Below are positions 17,673 through 26,142 of a stretch of 64,000 nucleotides of DNA, piece after piece. Source of the stretch: Fimbriimonadaceae bacterium (GTDB taxonomy: Bacteria; Armatimonadota; Fimbriimonadia; Fimbriimonadales; Fimbriimonadaceae); NCBI GenBank assembly GCA_022843485.1, contig JALHNM010000007.1, positions 38,196 to 102,195 on the forward strand. Direction: 5' to 3'. The position numbers and the translations under genes were made by a program. The number at the start of each line of letters is the position of its first letter. The first letter of the stretch is position 1. Under the pieces are notes generated by a model. The model did no database searches and was not told the origin of the DNA. It saw nothing but the letters and a program-made list of their open reading frames with translations.

Positions 17673-18293
17673 CCCCGAGGTCTCCAGCCAGTCCCCGACA
17701 GCGGCAAGGACCTTCCCGCGGTGGCTGACGGCGTGCTTTTCGTCCGGGGTCAGCTCGGCCAGGGTCCGGCCGAGGGCAGGGACGAAGAACACGGGGTCGT
17801 AGCCGAACCCTCCTGTCCCCCGGGGTTCCCGGGCGATGACCCCCTCGAGGTCGGCGGAGAAGAGTCGCGGCCAGGGCCCCAGAGCCTCGGACCCCTCCAT
17901 CCCTGGCGGGGCCACCGCGACGAAACACCGGAACCGAGCCCCACGGCCAGAGTCCGGCACCCCGTCGAGCGCCTCCAACACCCGCCGGATCTTCTCGTCG
18001 AACGGAGTATCGGCCCCGGCGAACCGCTTGCTCTGGACGCCGAGCTCCCCGGGGAGGGCGTCGATCTCGAGCCCGGCGTCGTCGGCCACGCACCATTCGC
18101 CCGTGAACCGGGCTGCCGACTCCGCCTTGATCGCCGCGTTCCCGGCGTAATCGGCGGCGGTCTCGTCGGGCTCAGGGGCCCCGGCGAAGTCGGCCAGGCA
18201 CATCACCTCGAGCCCCGGGAACCGACGGCCCAGGATCGTCGTCATCTCCCCCGCCTTCTTCCGGTTGTGGCTGGCGACGACGAGCCGGCGCAT
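17649..18293 (-). CDS. rdgB: dITP/XTP pyrophosphatase (RdgB/HAM1)
   Basis: 214 residues. The start [17 protein letters not shown] gives the SHNxxK nucleotide-binding motif. DDAGLEIDALPGELGVQSKRF and GTGGFGYDPVFFVP are the other HAM1/RdgB signatures, along with AVSHRGKVL. The enzyme hydrolyses non-canonical purine triphosphates to protect DNA and RNA. The start codon shares one base with the rph stop (TGATG), so rph and rdgB form a coupled pair, a very common gene order. Confidence 0.95.
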   Translation of the reverse strand: MRRLVVASHNRKKAGEMTTILGRRFPGLEVMCLADFAGAPEPDETAADYAGNAAIKAESAARFTGEWCVADDAGLEIDALPGELGVQSKRFAGADTPFDEKIRRVLEALDGVPDSGRGARFRCFVAVAPPGMEGSEALGPWPRLFSADLEGVIAREPRGTGGFGYDPVFFVPALGRTLAELTPDEKHAVSHRGKVLAAVGDWLETSGLALSDSA

Positions 18294-19006
18294 CACGAAC
18301 GGAGGGCTTCGGCCTGGAGGGCCAGGAGGTCGTTCACGCCCTTCTTGGCCAGGGCGAGCATCTTGCCGAGCGACTCGGCCGTGAACGGGGAGTGCTCCGC
18401 AGTGCCCTGCACCTCGACGAACCTCCCGGAGGCGGTCATGACGACGTTCATGTCGGTGTTCGCCTTCGAGTCCTCGGCGTAATCGAGGTCGAGCACCTCG
18501 TGGCCGCCGACGATCCCGACGCTGACCGCCGCGAGGGGTTCGTTGATGACCAGCTTCTTGATCATGCGGCGGCCCACCATGTGCGTCATGGCGTCGTGGA
18601 GGGCGACGTAGGCGCCGGTGATGCTGGCGCAGCGCGTGCCGCCGTCGGCCTGGATCGCGTCGCAGTCGATCAGGACCGACTTCTCGCCCATGGCCTCGAG
18701 GTCGACTACCGCCCGGAGGCACCGCCCGATGAGCCGCTGGATCTCCATCGACCGACCGTTCGGGCCGCGGTTGCTGTCGCGTTGGTTCCGGTCGCGGCCG
18801 GAGCGCGGGAGCATCGCGTACTCCGCCGTCACCCACCCTTGGCCTGTGCCCTTGAGGAACGGCGGCACCCGATCCTCCACGGTGGCCGTCACCAGGACGT
18901 GGGTGTCGCCCATCTTGATGAGGCAGGAGCCTTCGGCGAACTTAGCCACCCCCCTCTCGATGGTTACGTGTCGCAGTTGGTCGGGGGCTCGTCCGTCGGG
19001 TCGCAT
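18293..19006 (-). CDS. rph: Ribonuclease PH
   Basis: 237 residues, normal length. [19 protein letters not shown] is the family start. [21 protein letters not shown] and [14 protein letters not shown] include the conserved arginines of the phosphate/tRNA site, and [20 protein letters not shown] is the catalytic core. It trims tRNA 3' ends by phosphorolysis. First gene of a pair with rdgB. Confidence 0.96.
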   Translation of the reverse strand: MRPDGRAPDQLRHVTIERGVAKFAEGSCLIKMGDTHVLVTATVEDRVPPFLKGTGQGWVTAEYAMLPRSGRDRNQRDSNRGPNGRSMEIQRLIGRCLRAVVDLEAMGEKSVLIDCDAIQADGGTRCASITGAYVALHDAMTHMVGRRMIKKLVINEPLAAVSVGIVGGHEVLDLDYAEDSKANTDMNVVMTASGRFVEVQGTAEHSPFTAESLGKMLALAKKGVNDLLALQAEALRS

Positions 19007-19082
19007 CGGGCGCGTAGTGTACCAAGCGATCCACGGCGAGAGTCTGCACCCGCCTGACCGGGTCCGGTCTAGACTGGGGGCG

Positions 19083-19697
19083 ATGACGGTGGTGACGCTG
19101 GAGGGGCGCTTCGTCGAGGGGGTCGTGGGCTTGCAGCGAGCCTGCTACCCCGAGCCGTTCCCGGAAGAGTTGCTCTGGCGGACCGAGCACCTCGTCCGGC
19201 ATCTGGCCGTGTTCCCGGAAGGCCAGTTCGTCGCGTTGGTCGGGGACGAAGTTGTGGGGAGCGCAAGCGCCCTGCTCATCGGAGACGCCCAGTGGGACGC
19301 CCACACCGACTGGGAGACGACGACTGGGGGGCACTCTTTCGCCGCCCACGACCCGGAGGGCAAGACGCTCTACGGCGCCGACGTGAGCGTACGGCCGGAC
19401 TTGCGGGGTCGGGGGGTCGGGCGGGCGCTGTACGAGGCTCGGTTCGACCTTGTCCGTCAGCGGGGTCTGGCCCGGTATGGGACCGCGTGTCGCCTGCCCG
19501 ATTGGCGAGAGTGGGCGTTGGCCCGAAGGGACTCGACGAAGGCCCTCTATGCCCTCGCGGTCGTTCGCGGTGAAGCGCGGGACCGGACGCTCACCCCGCT
19601 CCTTCGGTATGGGCTCCGGTACCGGGGGGTCATCGAGGGGTACATGGACGACGAGGAGTCGGGGGATGCGGCTGCCCTGTTGGAGTGGACGCCGTGA
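19083..19697 (+). CDS. GNAT family N-acetyltransferase
   Basis: 204 residues. The acetyl-CoA loop is [19 protein letters not shown]. The N-terminal half starts [30 protein letters not shown]. Its TGA stop overlaps the GTG start of the nitrilase-like gene (GTGA), so the two are translationally coupled. Bacterial GNAT and carbon-nitrogen hydrolase domains of these types are also known as single fused proteins, which supports joint action. Substrate unknown. Confidence 0.88.
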   Translation: MTVVTLEGRFVEGVVGLQRACYPEPFPEELLWRTEHLVRHLAVFPEGQFVALVGDEVVGSASALLIGDAQWDAHTDWETTTGGHSFAAHDPEGKTLYGADVSVRPDLRGRGVGRALYEARFDLVRQRGLARYGTACRLPDWREWALARRDSTKALYALAVVRGEARDRTLTPLLRYGLRYRGVIEGYMDDEESGDAAALLEWTP

Positions 19698-20554
19698 CCG
19701 TAGCAGCGGTCAACTTCGAAGTCGGCCCGATCCACAGCGAGGGCGACCACCTGGATCACCTTCGCCGGGCACTCGACGCGACGGACGGGGCGGACCTGGT
19801 CGTCTTCCCGGAGTGCGTGTGCCTGGAGCTGCTCGGTGCCCCGGGGTTCTTGGGGGTGACCCCCCGAGAGGCCCCGGCGAGACTCGGCGCATGGTTCGTC
19901 GAGCACAGCGAATGGTTCCGGCTCGAGGCGTCGGGCCGGGGGCAGGACGTCCTCTTTGGAACCCAGTTCGTGCCGGTCGGGACGGGGGTGCAGAACTGTG
20001 CCGTGTGGGCAACGGCGGGCGGGCGGCTCATCGTCGACATCCCGAAGGTCGTGATGACCCAGTTCGAGCTTCACGAGTGGGGGGTCGAGGCGGGTCGTGG
20101 GCTGCGGCGCCTCCCTGACCCGCGGGTGGGCGTGACGGTCTGCTACGACTCCGAGTTTCCGGCGTCCGGCCGAGCCCTCGCTGAGGCGGGCGTGCTGGTC
20201 CAAGCGGTGCCCGCCTACACCGAGACCCGGCGGGGCTTCCAGCGGGTGCGTTGGTGCGCTTTGGCCCGGGCAGTCGAGAACCAGGTCTTCGTGGTCCACG
20301 CCTCGCTCGTCGGGGGCCTGGGGCGGGAACCGTTGCCCCAAGGCTACGGCACCAGCGCCGTCATCGCGCCGAGCGTCGAGCCGTTCCCCGAAGAGGCGGT
20401 GCTGGCAGAGACCGGGTACGGAGAGGGGGTGGCCCGGGCCGAGCTCGACTTCGACGCCCTCGCCAAGGCGCGGTCTTCTGGGGACGTTCGGAACTGGGAC
20501 GATCGCGACCGGGGTGACTGGACGCTCCGCGACCCGGCTACTTTCGAACGCTGA
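19694..20554 (+). CDS. Carbon-nitrogen hydrolase (nitrilase superfamily)
   Basis: 286 residues from the GTG overlapping the GNAT stop. The catalytic triad is visible: Glu in DLVVFPECV, Lys in DIPKVVMTQFE, Cys in GVTVCYDSEFP. The family cleaves or condenses C-N bonds of amides or nitriles. Its 3' end overlaps the convergent lipoprotein gene by 17 bases. The coupled GNAT suggests an acylated amine or amide substrate, but this is inference. Confidence 0.9.
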   Translation: MTVAAVNFEVGPIHSEGDHLDHLRRALDATDGADLVVFPECVCLELLGAPGFLGVTPREAPARLGAWFVEHSEWFRLEASGRGQDVLFGTQFVPVGTGVQNCAVWATAGGRLIVDIPKVVMTQFELHEWGVEAGRGLRRLPDPRVGVTVCYDSEFPASGRALAEAGVLVQAVPAYTETRRGFQRVRWCALARAVENQVFVVHASLVGGLGREPLPQGYGTSAVIAPSVEPFPEEAVLAETGYGEGVARAELDFDALAKARSSGDVRNWDDRDRGDWTLRDPATFER

Positions 20555-20999
20555 CGAAGGCAAGGACGAGGGTCTTCTTCGGGTCGGCGGCGGGGGCGAG
20601 ACGGATCTCGATCGCGTCTCCGAACTGGTTGGCGCCTTGGATGTGGAGCGTGTCGCCCGTGCCGCTGAGGTTCTTCGACCTTTGGAGCGACCGCAGGTAG
20701 AAGGGCCCGACTTCGCTAAGATCCCCGGGCGCGTAGAGGCGGACGGTGTAGACGCGAACCTGGCCACGGTCGGACACGGCGTTGAGCTCGTCGTCCGCCC
20801 TGATTTCGGAGCCCGGCACGTATGGAACAGACATCGCCTCGAGGTCGGTGAGAGCCTTGGGGACGGGAAAGACGGGACGGTTGCTGACCCGCGAGACGTC
20901 GGCGAGCTCCTGTTGGGTCTCGACGGTGGGGCCCCGTTCACAGCCGGAAGCCATGGTGAGGCAGAGAGCGGTCAGGCCCAGGGCGAGCGTCCGGCGCAC
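20538..20999 (-). CDS. Small lipoprotein of unknown function
   Basis: 153 residues from a GTG at 20999. The leader VRRTLALGLTALCLTMASGC has a lipobox ending in cysteine. The mature part is mixed, with VPYVPGSEIRADDELNAV and APAADPKKTLVLAFVSVRK. No family recognised. The ribosome site is weak; longer in-frame starts upstream would bury the lipobox, so I prefer this one. It converges with the nitrilase gene. Confidence 0.7.
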   Translation of the reverse strand: MRRTLALGLTALCLTMASGCERGPTVETQQELADVSRVSNRPVFPVPKALTDLEAMSVPYVPGSEIRADDELNAVSDRGQVRVYTVRLYAPGDLSEVGPFYLRSLQRSKNLSGTGDTLHIQGANQFGDAIEIRLAPAADPKKTLVLAFVSVRK

Positions 21000-21162
21000 G
21001 CCCAGGATTATGGCTACCGCGTGCCTGTGATGTGGGCACCTTCGCGTCGGCCGGGCCTCAGCGGGGGCAGGGCCGTCGGGGCCAACATAGGAGAGTCGCC
21101 ATGTGGCCCCTGACCCTTCACCCCTTTGACTGTCTCTTCGGCCGGACTCTCGCGGGGTCCCG

Positions 21163-22359
21163 ATGACGAATGGGCCCCGATTGACGCGAGAGAAGCTAGA
21201 CCAGGCCGTCGGACTGGTGCAAAGGGCCGGGGTGGACGTGTGGCTGACGTTCGTCCGCGAGACCGCGGGCGGCGGCGACCCCGTGCTCCCGTTCCTGATG
21301 GAGGGCGGGCTGACGTGGCAGAGCGCGCTGATGGTGGCGGCGACCGGTGAGCGCGTCGCGGTGGTGGGCAACTACGACGCCGATCCCCTGCTCGCGAGCG
21401 GGGATTGGACGAAAGTCGTGCCGTACGTCCAGTCGATTCGGGAGCCACTGCTCGCCGAGCTCGATCGACTGGCGGGGCCAGCAGGGCGGGTCGCGGTCAA
21501 CTACTCGACGAACGACGATAAGGCCGACGGTCTCTCGCACGGGATGTGGCTCGTGCTGCAGGGGATCGTGAAGGGCACGCGTTTCGAGGGCCGGATCGAG
21601 TCCGCCGAAGCGATCGTGAAGCCTTTGCGGGGACGGAAGACGCCGACCGAACTGGCGCGCATCGTGGGGGCCATCGAAGCGGGCGACCGGATGTTCGGCG
21701 AGATCGAGCGCTTCGCCCGAGTCGGGGTAAGCGAGCGGGCCATCTACGACCACGTCCATGCCCTGGCGTCGGAGTGGGGGGTCACGTTCTCATGGGACCC
21801 GGCGGGCGACCCGATCGTCAACACGGGGCCAGACTCGATGATCGGCCACGGGGTGCCGAGCTCGACCATCACCGTCCAGCCGGGTCACGTCCTGCACGTG
21901 GACCTCGGCCTCACCATGGACGGCTATAGCTCGGACGTGCAGCGGTGCTGGTTCGTAGGGGACTCGGTACCGGAGGACGTGCGGCTGGGGCTCGAGGCGG
22001 TGAACGGGGCGATCTCGGCGGCGGCGGCGGTCCTACGCCCGGGCGTCCAGGGTTGGGAGGTGGACGCAGCGGCGCGGGCGTCGGTCGTCGCGGCCGGATA
22101 CCCGGAGTACCTCCACGCGGTCGGCCACCAGGTAGGACGGGTCGCGCACGACGGCGGCGCGATCCTTGGCCCTCGGTGGGAGCGGTACGGCAACACCCCG
22201 GTCACGCCGGTGGAGGAGGGTGAGGTCTACACCCTCGAGCTCGGGGTCACGCCGGCTGGCCGGGGGTACATCGGCATCGAAGAGATGGTCGTCGTGACCG
22301 CTGACGGGTGCCGGTTCTTGACCGAGCGTCAGACGTCGATGCCGTCGCTGCAGGTTTAG
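21163..22359 (+). CDS. M24 family metallopeptidase (Xaa-Pro aminopeptidase-like)
   Basis: 398 residues. The C-terminal 'pita-bread' catalytic domain has the five metal ligands in order: two Asp in HVDLGLTMDGYSSDVQR (~245 and ~257), His in HAVGHQVG (~320), Glu in YTLELGVTP (~357) and Glu in GIEEMVVV (~372). Residues 1-~160 form a creatinase-like N-terminal domain. It should remove N-terminal residues next to proline or cleave related bonds. Single gene. Confidence 0.92.
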   Translation: MTNGPRLTREKLDQAVGLVQRAGVDVWLTFVRETAGGGDPVLPFLMEGGLTWQSALMVAATGERVAVVGNYDADPLLASGDWTKVVPYVQSIREPLLAELDRLAGPAGRVAVNYSTNDDKADGLSHGMWLVLQGIVKGTRFEGRIESAEAIVKPLRGRKTPTELARIVGAIEAGDRMFGEIERFARVGVSERAIYDHVHALASEWGVTFSWDPAGDPIVNTGPDSMIGHGVPSSTITVQPGHVLHVDLGLTMDGYSSDVQRCWFVGDSVPEDVRLGLEAVNGAISAAAAVLRPGVQGWEVDAAARASVVAAGYPEYLHAVGHQVGRVAHDGGAILGPRWERYGNTPVTPVEEGEVYTLELGVTPAGRGYIGIEEMVVVTADGCRFLTERQTSMPSLQV

Positions 22360-22377
22360 GGCGGGACGGACGGGGAC

Positions 22378-22426
22378 CAGGCTTGAAGCCTGGGGCACCA
22401 TCGGCTGGAAGCCGATGCTACGTTGG
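22378..22426. repeat. Two short inverted-repeat units (AGGCTTGAAGCCT / CGGCTGGAAGCCG)
   Basis: CCAGGCTTGAAGCCTGG and ATCGGCTGGAAGCCGAT lie side by side between two convergent genes. Each has a short palindromic stem around a TTGAA or TGGA centre. The design matches the palindromic repeats near 8550, 37685 and 38170, although the stem sequences differ. They may also help terminate both genes. Confidence 0.65.
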
Positions 22427-23602
22427 CACGAGGCCGGAGGCGGCGATACGGCGGACGGCCTCGGCGAAGCGCTCCCCATCTCGGTCGCCGAGGAGGGTGA
22501 GAGACATGCGCACGTACCCTTCCCCGCCCGGCCCGTAGCCGACCCCAGGGATCGTGAGCACGTGGGCCCGCTGCAGCAGCGCGGCCGCGAACTCGGTGCT
22601 GGACATCCCCTCCTGCGGCACCCGCGCCCAAACGTAGAACGCGGCCTTGGGCTTCTCGACGGGCCAGCCGATCGATCGGAGCCCATCGACCAGGCTATCC
22701 CGGCGCTTTTGGTAGAGCGCCACGGTCTCGGCGTTCGAAACGTGGTCGAGGGCGTGGGCCCCCGCTTCGGCGATGGCTGGGAACGCTTTGCTGTCGATGT
22801 TCGACTTGAGCCGCTGGAGCGTCGCGACGGCGTCCGGGTTGCCGCAGGCGAACCCCAGCCGCCAGCCGGTCATGTTGTACATCTTGCTTAGCGAGTGGAA
22901 CTCGATCGCGACGTCCTTGCCGCCCTCGACCTGCAGGATCGTCGGGTTCTTGAACCCGTCGTAGCACACCGTCCCGTAGGCCATGTCGTTAACGGCGAGG
23001 ACGTCGTGGTCGCGACAGAACGCCACCAGGTCGCGATAGAACTCGGGCGTGGCGACGGCCCCGGTCGGGTTGTTCGGATAGCAAACGTAGAACAGCTTGG
23101 CGCGGCGAGCGACGTCCGTGGGGATGTCCTCGAGCCGGGGGAGGAAGCCGTCCTCCTCTCGAAGGCGCACCTCGTGGACGTCGGCCCCGGCCATGAGCGA
23201 GTTGACCTTGTAGACCGGGTAGCCGGGGTCGGGCACGATGACGACGTCCCCGGGGTCGGCATAGGCCCAGGCGAGGTGGGCGAGGCCCTCCTTGCTGCCG
23301 ATGACCTGCACGAGGTCGGTCGCGGGGTCGAGGGCAGGGCCGAACTCGCGGCCGTAGAACCGGGCGGCCGCATCGAGGAACGGGAGCCAGCCGCGGGCGG
23401 TCTCGTCGTACCGGTGCGTTTCGGGGTTCTCGACGGCTCGGGTCAGGGCCTGGCGGACGGCGGGCGGGGTCGGGAGGTCGGGGTCCCCGATGCCGAGGTC
23501 GATCACGTCGGCTCCGGCCGCGATCGCCTCGCGCTTGACGCGGGCGATCTCGGCGAACAGGTAGGGCGGGATCTTCTCGAGCCGACGGGAAGGCTGGGGC
23601 AT
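22418..23602 (-). CDS. dapL: LL-diaminopimelate aminotransferase
   Basis: 394 residues of fold-type I PLP aminotransferase. DVIDLGIGDPDLPTP, YCYPNNPTGAVA (as VCYPNNPTGAV), and the PLP lysine in FHSLSKMYNMTGWRLGFACG near residue 240 match DapL-type enzymes. DapL converts tetrahydrodipicolinate directly to LL-diaminopimelate in lysine and peptidoglycan synthesis. This route is common in lineages lacking dapD/dapE. The closest alternative is a general aspartate/alanine aminotransferase of the same subclass. Confidence 0.87.
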   Translation of the reverse strand: MPQPSRRLEKIPPYLFAEIARVKREAIAAGADVIDLGIGDPDLPTPPAVRQALTRAVENPETHRYDETARGWLPFLDAAARFYGREFGPALDPATDLVQVIGSKEGLAHLAWAYADPGDVVIVPDPGYPVYKVNSLMAGADVHEVRLREEDGFLPRLEDIPTDVARRAKLFYVCYPNNPTGAVATPEFYRDLVAFCRDHDVLAVNDMAYGTVCYDGFKNPTILQVEGGKDVAIEFHSLSKMYNMTGWRLGFACGNPDAVATLQRLKSNIDSKAFPAIAEAGAHALDHVSNAETVALYQKRRDSLVDGLRSIGWPVEKPKAAFYVWARVPQEGMSSTEFAAALLQRAHVLTIPGVGYGPGGEGYVRMSLTLLGDRDGERFAEAVRRIAASGLVPT

Positions 23603-23690
23603 GGCGCTTACGTTACCCGTGGCCGCTCCGGGAAGGCTGGAACCGGGGTGACGCGTCCAGGGGCGGGACGTCTAGACCTACGGAGACCCT

Positions 23691-24365
23691 ATGGATCGAT
23701 CTCTTGTTTGCCTACTCGCCGTGACCGGTGTCGTCGTCGGTGGCGCCTCCCTGCTCGCCCCGCTGCCCGTCGAGGCCCAGAGTGCCCCGAGACGTGCAGC
23801 CCTGCCACCGGAACAGGCCGCGGTCGCCGACCTCGACCTCTCGTTCCAGAGCATCTTTTCCGACGTCTCGAAGACCAAGCCTCGGAAGATGAAGGTGCGC
23901 AATCCGGACGGGACGTACCGGGAGGTCGCCCTCAAGCCCGAGTTCGGAGTGACGAGGGTGGAATCGGCGCTGAAGGGCCACGGGCTGCTCGGTGCCCATG
24001 CGAGCGACCGGCCGGCGCGGGAGCGTCTGGCCCGAGTCCGGAGCGGATGGCATGTCATGGTCTCGTGTCTCCACAACGGCGGCAAGGCCCTGAACCCGGC
24101 GGCGATGTCGAAGGACGTGCTGACTTGGGAGGAGGGGCTCCCGAGGGACTGGGACACGGGGATTGCGAAGGGGTCGTTCGCCGAGATCACGCGTTTGGGC
24201 CGGAGCAGCCGGAAAGTGAACGGCTGGTACGTCGAGGCCCGCGCGGTTCGAATGAGCAAGCGGGACTGCCTCTCGTGCCACACCTGGGGCAAGCTGGGCG
24301 ACCCAGTGGGGATCATGGTCTACGCGGTCCGACCTAAGAACAGTCCGTCCAAGGCGTCTCGCTGA
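23691..24365 (+). CDS. Secreted protein with one CxxCH haem-type motif
   Basis: 224 residues. Signal peptide ends near PLPVEAQS. Near the C-terminus, SKRDCLSCHTWGKLGD gives a single CxxCH, the covalent c-type haem site. A second region, SGWHVMVSCLHNGGKALNP, may supply a ligand. Architecture resembles small periplasmic mono-haem or DUF3365-like proteins. It precedes a DUF429 gene by eight bases, so the two are likely co-transcribed although their roles look unrelated. Confidence 0.7.
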   Translation: MDRSLVCLLAVTGVVVGGASLLAPLPVEAQSAPRRAALPPEQAAVADLDLSFQSIFSDVSKTKPRKMKVRNPDGTYREVALKPEFGVTRVESALKGHGLLGAHASDRPARERLARVRSGWHVMVSCLHNGGKALNPAAMSKDVLTWEEGLPRDWDTGIAKGSFAEITRLGRSSRKVNGWYVEARAVRMSKRDCLSCHTWGKLGDPVGIMVYAVRPKNSPSKASR

Positions 24366-24373
24366 GGTCGCCG

Positions 24374-25081
24374 ATGGTCGGGGGTGCGGACGGGTGTCCG
24401 GGCGGTTGGGTGGCGGTCTGGCTCGACTCGGAAGGCGGCCTCTGCGCCCGGGTTTACGGGTCGGCGGGCGCGTTGATGGCGGAGCCCTGGACGGTGCTCG
24501 GGATCGACGTGCCAATCGGGCTGCGGTCCGTGGGGGACCCGTTGGCCACGGAGCCCCGGGAGGTTGACCGGCTCGCGCGGCGGGTGCTCGGCGGCGGGCG
24601 GGCGAGTTCTGTCTTCCCTGCCCCGTTGCGGGAGACCGCCGGCCTCGGGCGGGCGGCGGCGAGCGAGCTGACGCGGGCGGCGACCGGGCGGGGGGTGGGC
24701 GCCCAGCACTTCGCGATCTATGCCAAGGCTCACGAGGTCGATGGGCTTTTGCGGGCCGACCCCGGGCTCGCAGAGCGGGTCTTCGAGGTGCACCCTGAAG
24801 TCTCGTTCGCCGTGCTCAGTGAGGGCCGGGGGCTGGTGGAGTCGAAGCGGTCAGAGGCGGGGCGTGCGGTCCGGCAGGGGTTGGTCGAGCAGGTGTTCGG
24901 GCCGGGGGCGTTCGGCGCGGTGCGTGGCCAGGTCGGCCGAAGAGAGGCGGGGGACGACGACGTGTTGGACGCGTTGGCGGTGCTTTGGTCGGCGGGGCGG
25001 GTGGCGGCGGGCTCGGCGCGTAGCCTGCCCGATCCGCCGGAGATCGATTCGGCGGGGTTGCGGATGGCGATCTTTGCGTAG
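24374..25081 (+). CDS. DUF429 family protein
   Basis: 235 residues. It starts with VGGADGCPGGWVAVWLD, the DUF429 signature (GxDGCxxGW), and continues with GIDVPIGL, EVHPEVSFAVL and the C-terminal DDDVLDALAVLWSA acidic helix. The fold is RNase H-like, but the biochemical role of the family is not established. It begins eight bases after the CxxCH gene. Confidence 0.87.
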   Translation: MVGGADGCPGGWVAVWLDSEGGLCARVYGSAGALMAEPWTVLGIDVPIGLRSVGDPLATEPREVDRLARRVLGGGRASSVFPAPLRETAGLGRAAASELTRAATGRGVGAQHFAIYAKAHEVDGLLRADPGLAERVFEVHPEVSFAVLSEGRGLVESKRSEAGRAVRQGLVEQVFGPGAFGAVRGQVGRREAGDDDVLDALAVLWSAGRVAAGSARSLPDPPEIDSAGLRMAIFA

Positions 25082-25179
25082 GGGATCCCCTGGTGCGACT
25101 TTGTAGCCCTGGCCCTCTTGAGCATGATGGGGCTCACGCCGGGGCCGACCTAACCGACGGGCGGGTACTCTAGGCGCTT

Positions 25180-25256
25180 CGAGGCGTAGCTCAGCTTGGT
25201 AGAGCGCGTGCTTTGGGAGCACGAAGTCGCAGGTTCGAATCCTGTCGCCTCGACCA
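25180..25256 (+). tRNA. tRNA-Pro (anticodon TGG)
   Basis: Complete cloverleaf. The acceptor CGAGGCG pairs with CGCCTCG. The D-arm is GCTCAGCTTGGTAGAGC. The anticodon stem CGTGC/GCACG encloses TTTGGGA, giving anticodon TGG. The T-arm is CGCAGGTTCGAATCCTGTCG. The terminal CCA is encoded. Confidence 0.97.
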
Positions 25257-25340
25257 ACCTCTCTTGCTCCGCTCGTCGCGCCTCGCGCCCCCTTCGGCGC
25301 ACAATTTCGACGAGACCGTCAACTTTGCTCCAAAGTGGAC

Positions 25341-25499
25341 AATACCTAGGGCGTGACTCCATTGACTCCTACTGATGCGAGCCGCATAATCTCCCGTAAC
25401 GCCGAAAGGCGACTCCAGAGGAGTGACCGGACACCGGTCCTCGAGAAGACGACAAGCACAAGACGATCGGTCGGCATCTTGGATGCCGGCCTTTTTTTT
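25341..25499 (+). ncRNA. Candidate structured small RNA ending in an intrinsic terminator
   Basis: No protein is evident between tRNA-Pro and the end of rplI. On the plus strand, four perfect short hairpins follow each other: ATGCG-agc-CGCAT (25375-25387), CGCC-GAAA-GGCG with a GNRA tetraloop (25400-25411), ACTCC-aga-GGAGT (25412-25424) and GACCGG-aca-CCGGTC (25425-25439). The last three abut directly and could stack. A textbook terminator ends the block. The 5' end is uncertain. I could not match it to a known RNA family. Confidence 0.45.
25470..25499 (+). terminator. Intrinsic terminator with T8 tract
   Basis: A nine-base stem GTCGGCATC / GATGCCGGC with loop TTG (25470-25490), then C and eight consecutive T. 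This is the best terminator in the window. It points along the plus strand, where tRNA-Pro is the only upstream annotated gene. Confidence 0.85.
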
Positions 25500-25525
25500 C
25501 GCGTGCGAAGCTGGTCGGAACAAGA

Positions 25526-25560
25526 GGGCGGCGGGCACCCATGGTGCCCGCCGCCCGTTT
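25526..25560. terminator. 14-bp hairpin beside rplI
   Basis: GGGCGGCGGGCACC (25526-25539) pairs perfectly with GGTGCCCGCCGCCC (25543-25556) around CAT, followed by GTTTT on the plus strand. It lies 20 bases beyond the rplI stop on the minus strand, so it probably ends rplI transcription and backs up the plus-strand terminator. Confidence 0.7.
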
Positions 25561-25576
25561 TCGTCCCTGCTTGGGG

Positions 25577-26125
25577 TTACTCCTCGTCGGAAGTCTCTTC
25601 CGCACCGTCGGCGGCGGCTTCGGCGACCGGCTCTTCGGCCACCGGCTCTTCGGGTTGAGCCAGCTCGAGCCCGACTTCGGCGTTGTAGACGTGGACGGTG
25701 AGCCGGATATCGACGAGCCGGTGGGCGTCGATCTCGACGGCGTGGTTACCGAGCTGCTTGATCGGCTGGGCGAGCAGGACGACCTTCTTCTCGAGCTCGA
25801 CCCCGAACGCCTTCTTGATCTCGTCGGCCACGTCCTGGTTCGTGATCGCGCCGAAGAGCTTGGTCGACTCCTTGGCGACTTGGCCGGGGATGTGGATCAC
25901 CTGGCCGTGCAGCTTCTCGCGGAGGGCATCGGCGTCCGACTTGGTCTCGGCGAGGATCGCCTCGGCCTTGGCGTTGCGCCGGGCGAGCACACCCAGTTGC
26001 GCCTTGTCGGCGATCACAGCCATCTTTCGCGGGAAGAGGTAGTTCCGGGCAAACCCGTCCTTCACGTTCACGACCTGGCCTTCCTTCCCGACCTTGGGCA
26101 CCGACTGCTTAAGAATGACTTTCAT
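25577..26125 (-). CDS. rplI: 50S ribosomal protein bL9
   Basis: 182 residues from the ATG at 26125 (MKVILKQSVPKVGKEGQVV). The L9 signature GFARNYLFPRKMAV is at residues ~24-37. The normal bL9 is ~148 residues. Here an extra acidic tail (EEPVAEEPVAEAAADGAEE) of about 35 residues follows the C-terminal domain. Its start is 17 bases from the end of the MCE gene on the same strand, so the two may be co-transcribed. Confidence 0.95.
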   Translation of the reverse strand: MKVILKQSVPKVGKEGQVVNVKDGFARNYLFPRKMAVIADKAQLGVLARRNAKAEAILAETKSDADALREKLHGQVIHIPGQVAKESTKLFGAITNQDVADEIKKAFGVELEKKVVLLAQPIKQLGNHAVEIDAHRLVDIRLTVHVYNAEVGLELAQPEEPVAEEPVAEAAADGAEETSDEE

Positions 26126-26142
26126 CGTCCGAACCTCGCTTG

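Noticed and set aside
25341..25380. Fluoride riboswitch-like bases (CTCCTACTGATG)
   Set aside because: The order of elements differs from the crcB RNA, and no fluoride-related gene lies downstream; only the hairpins and terminator are supported.
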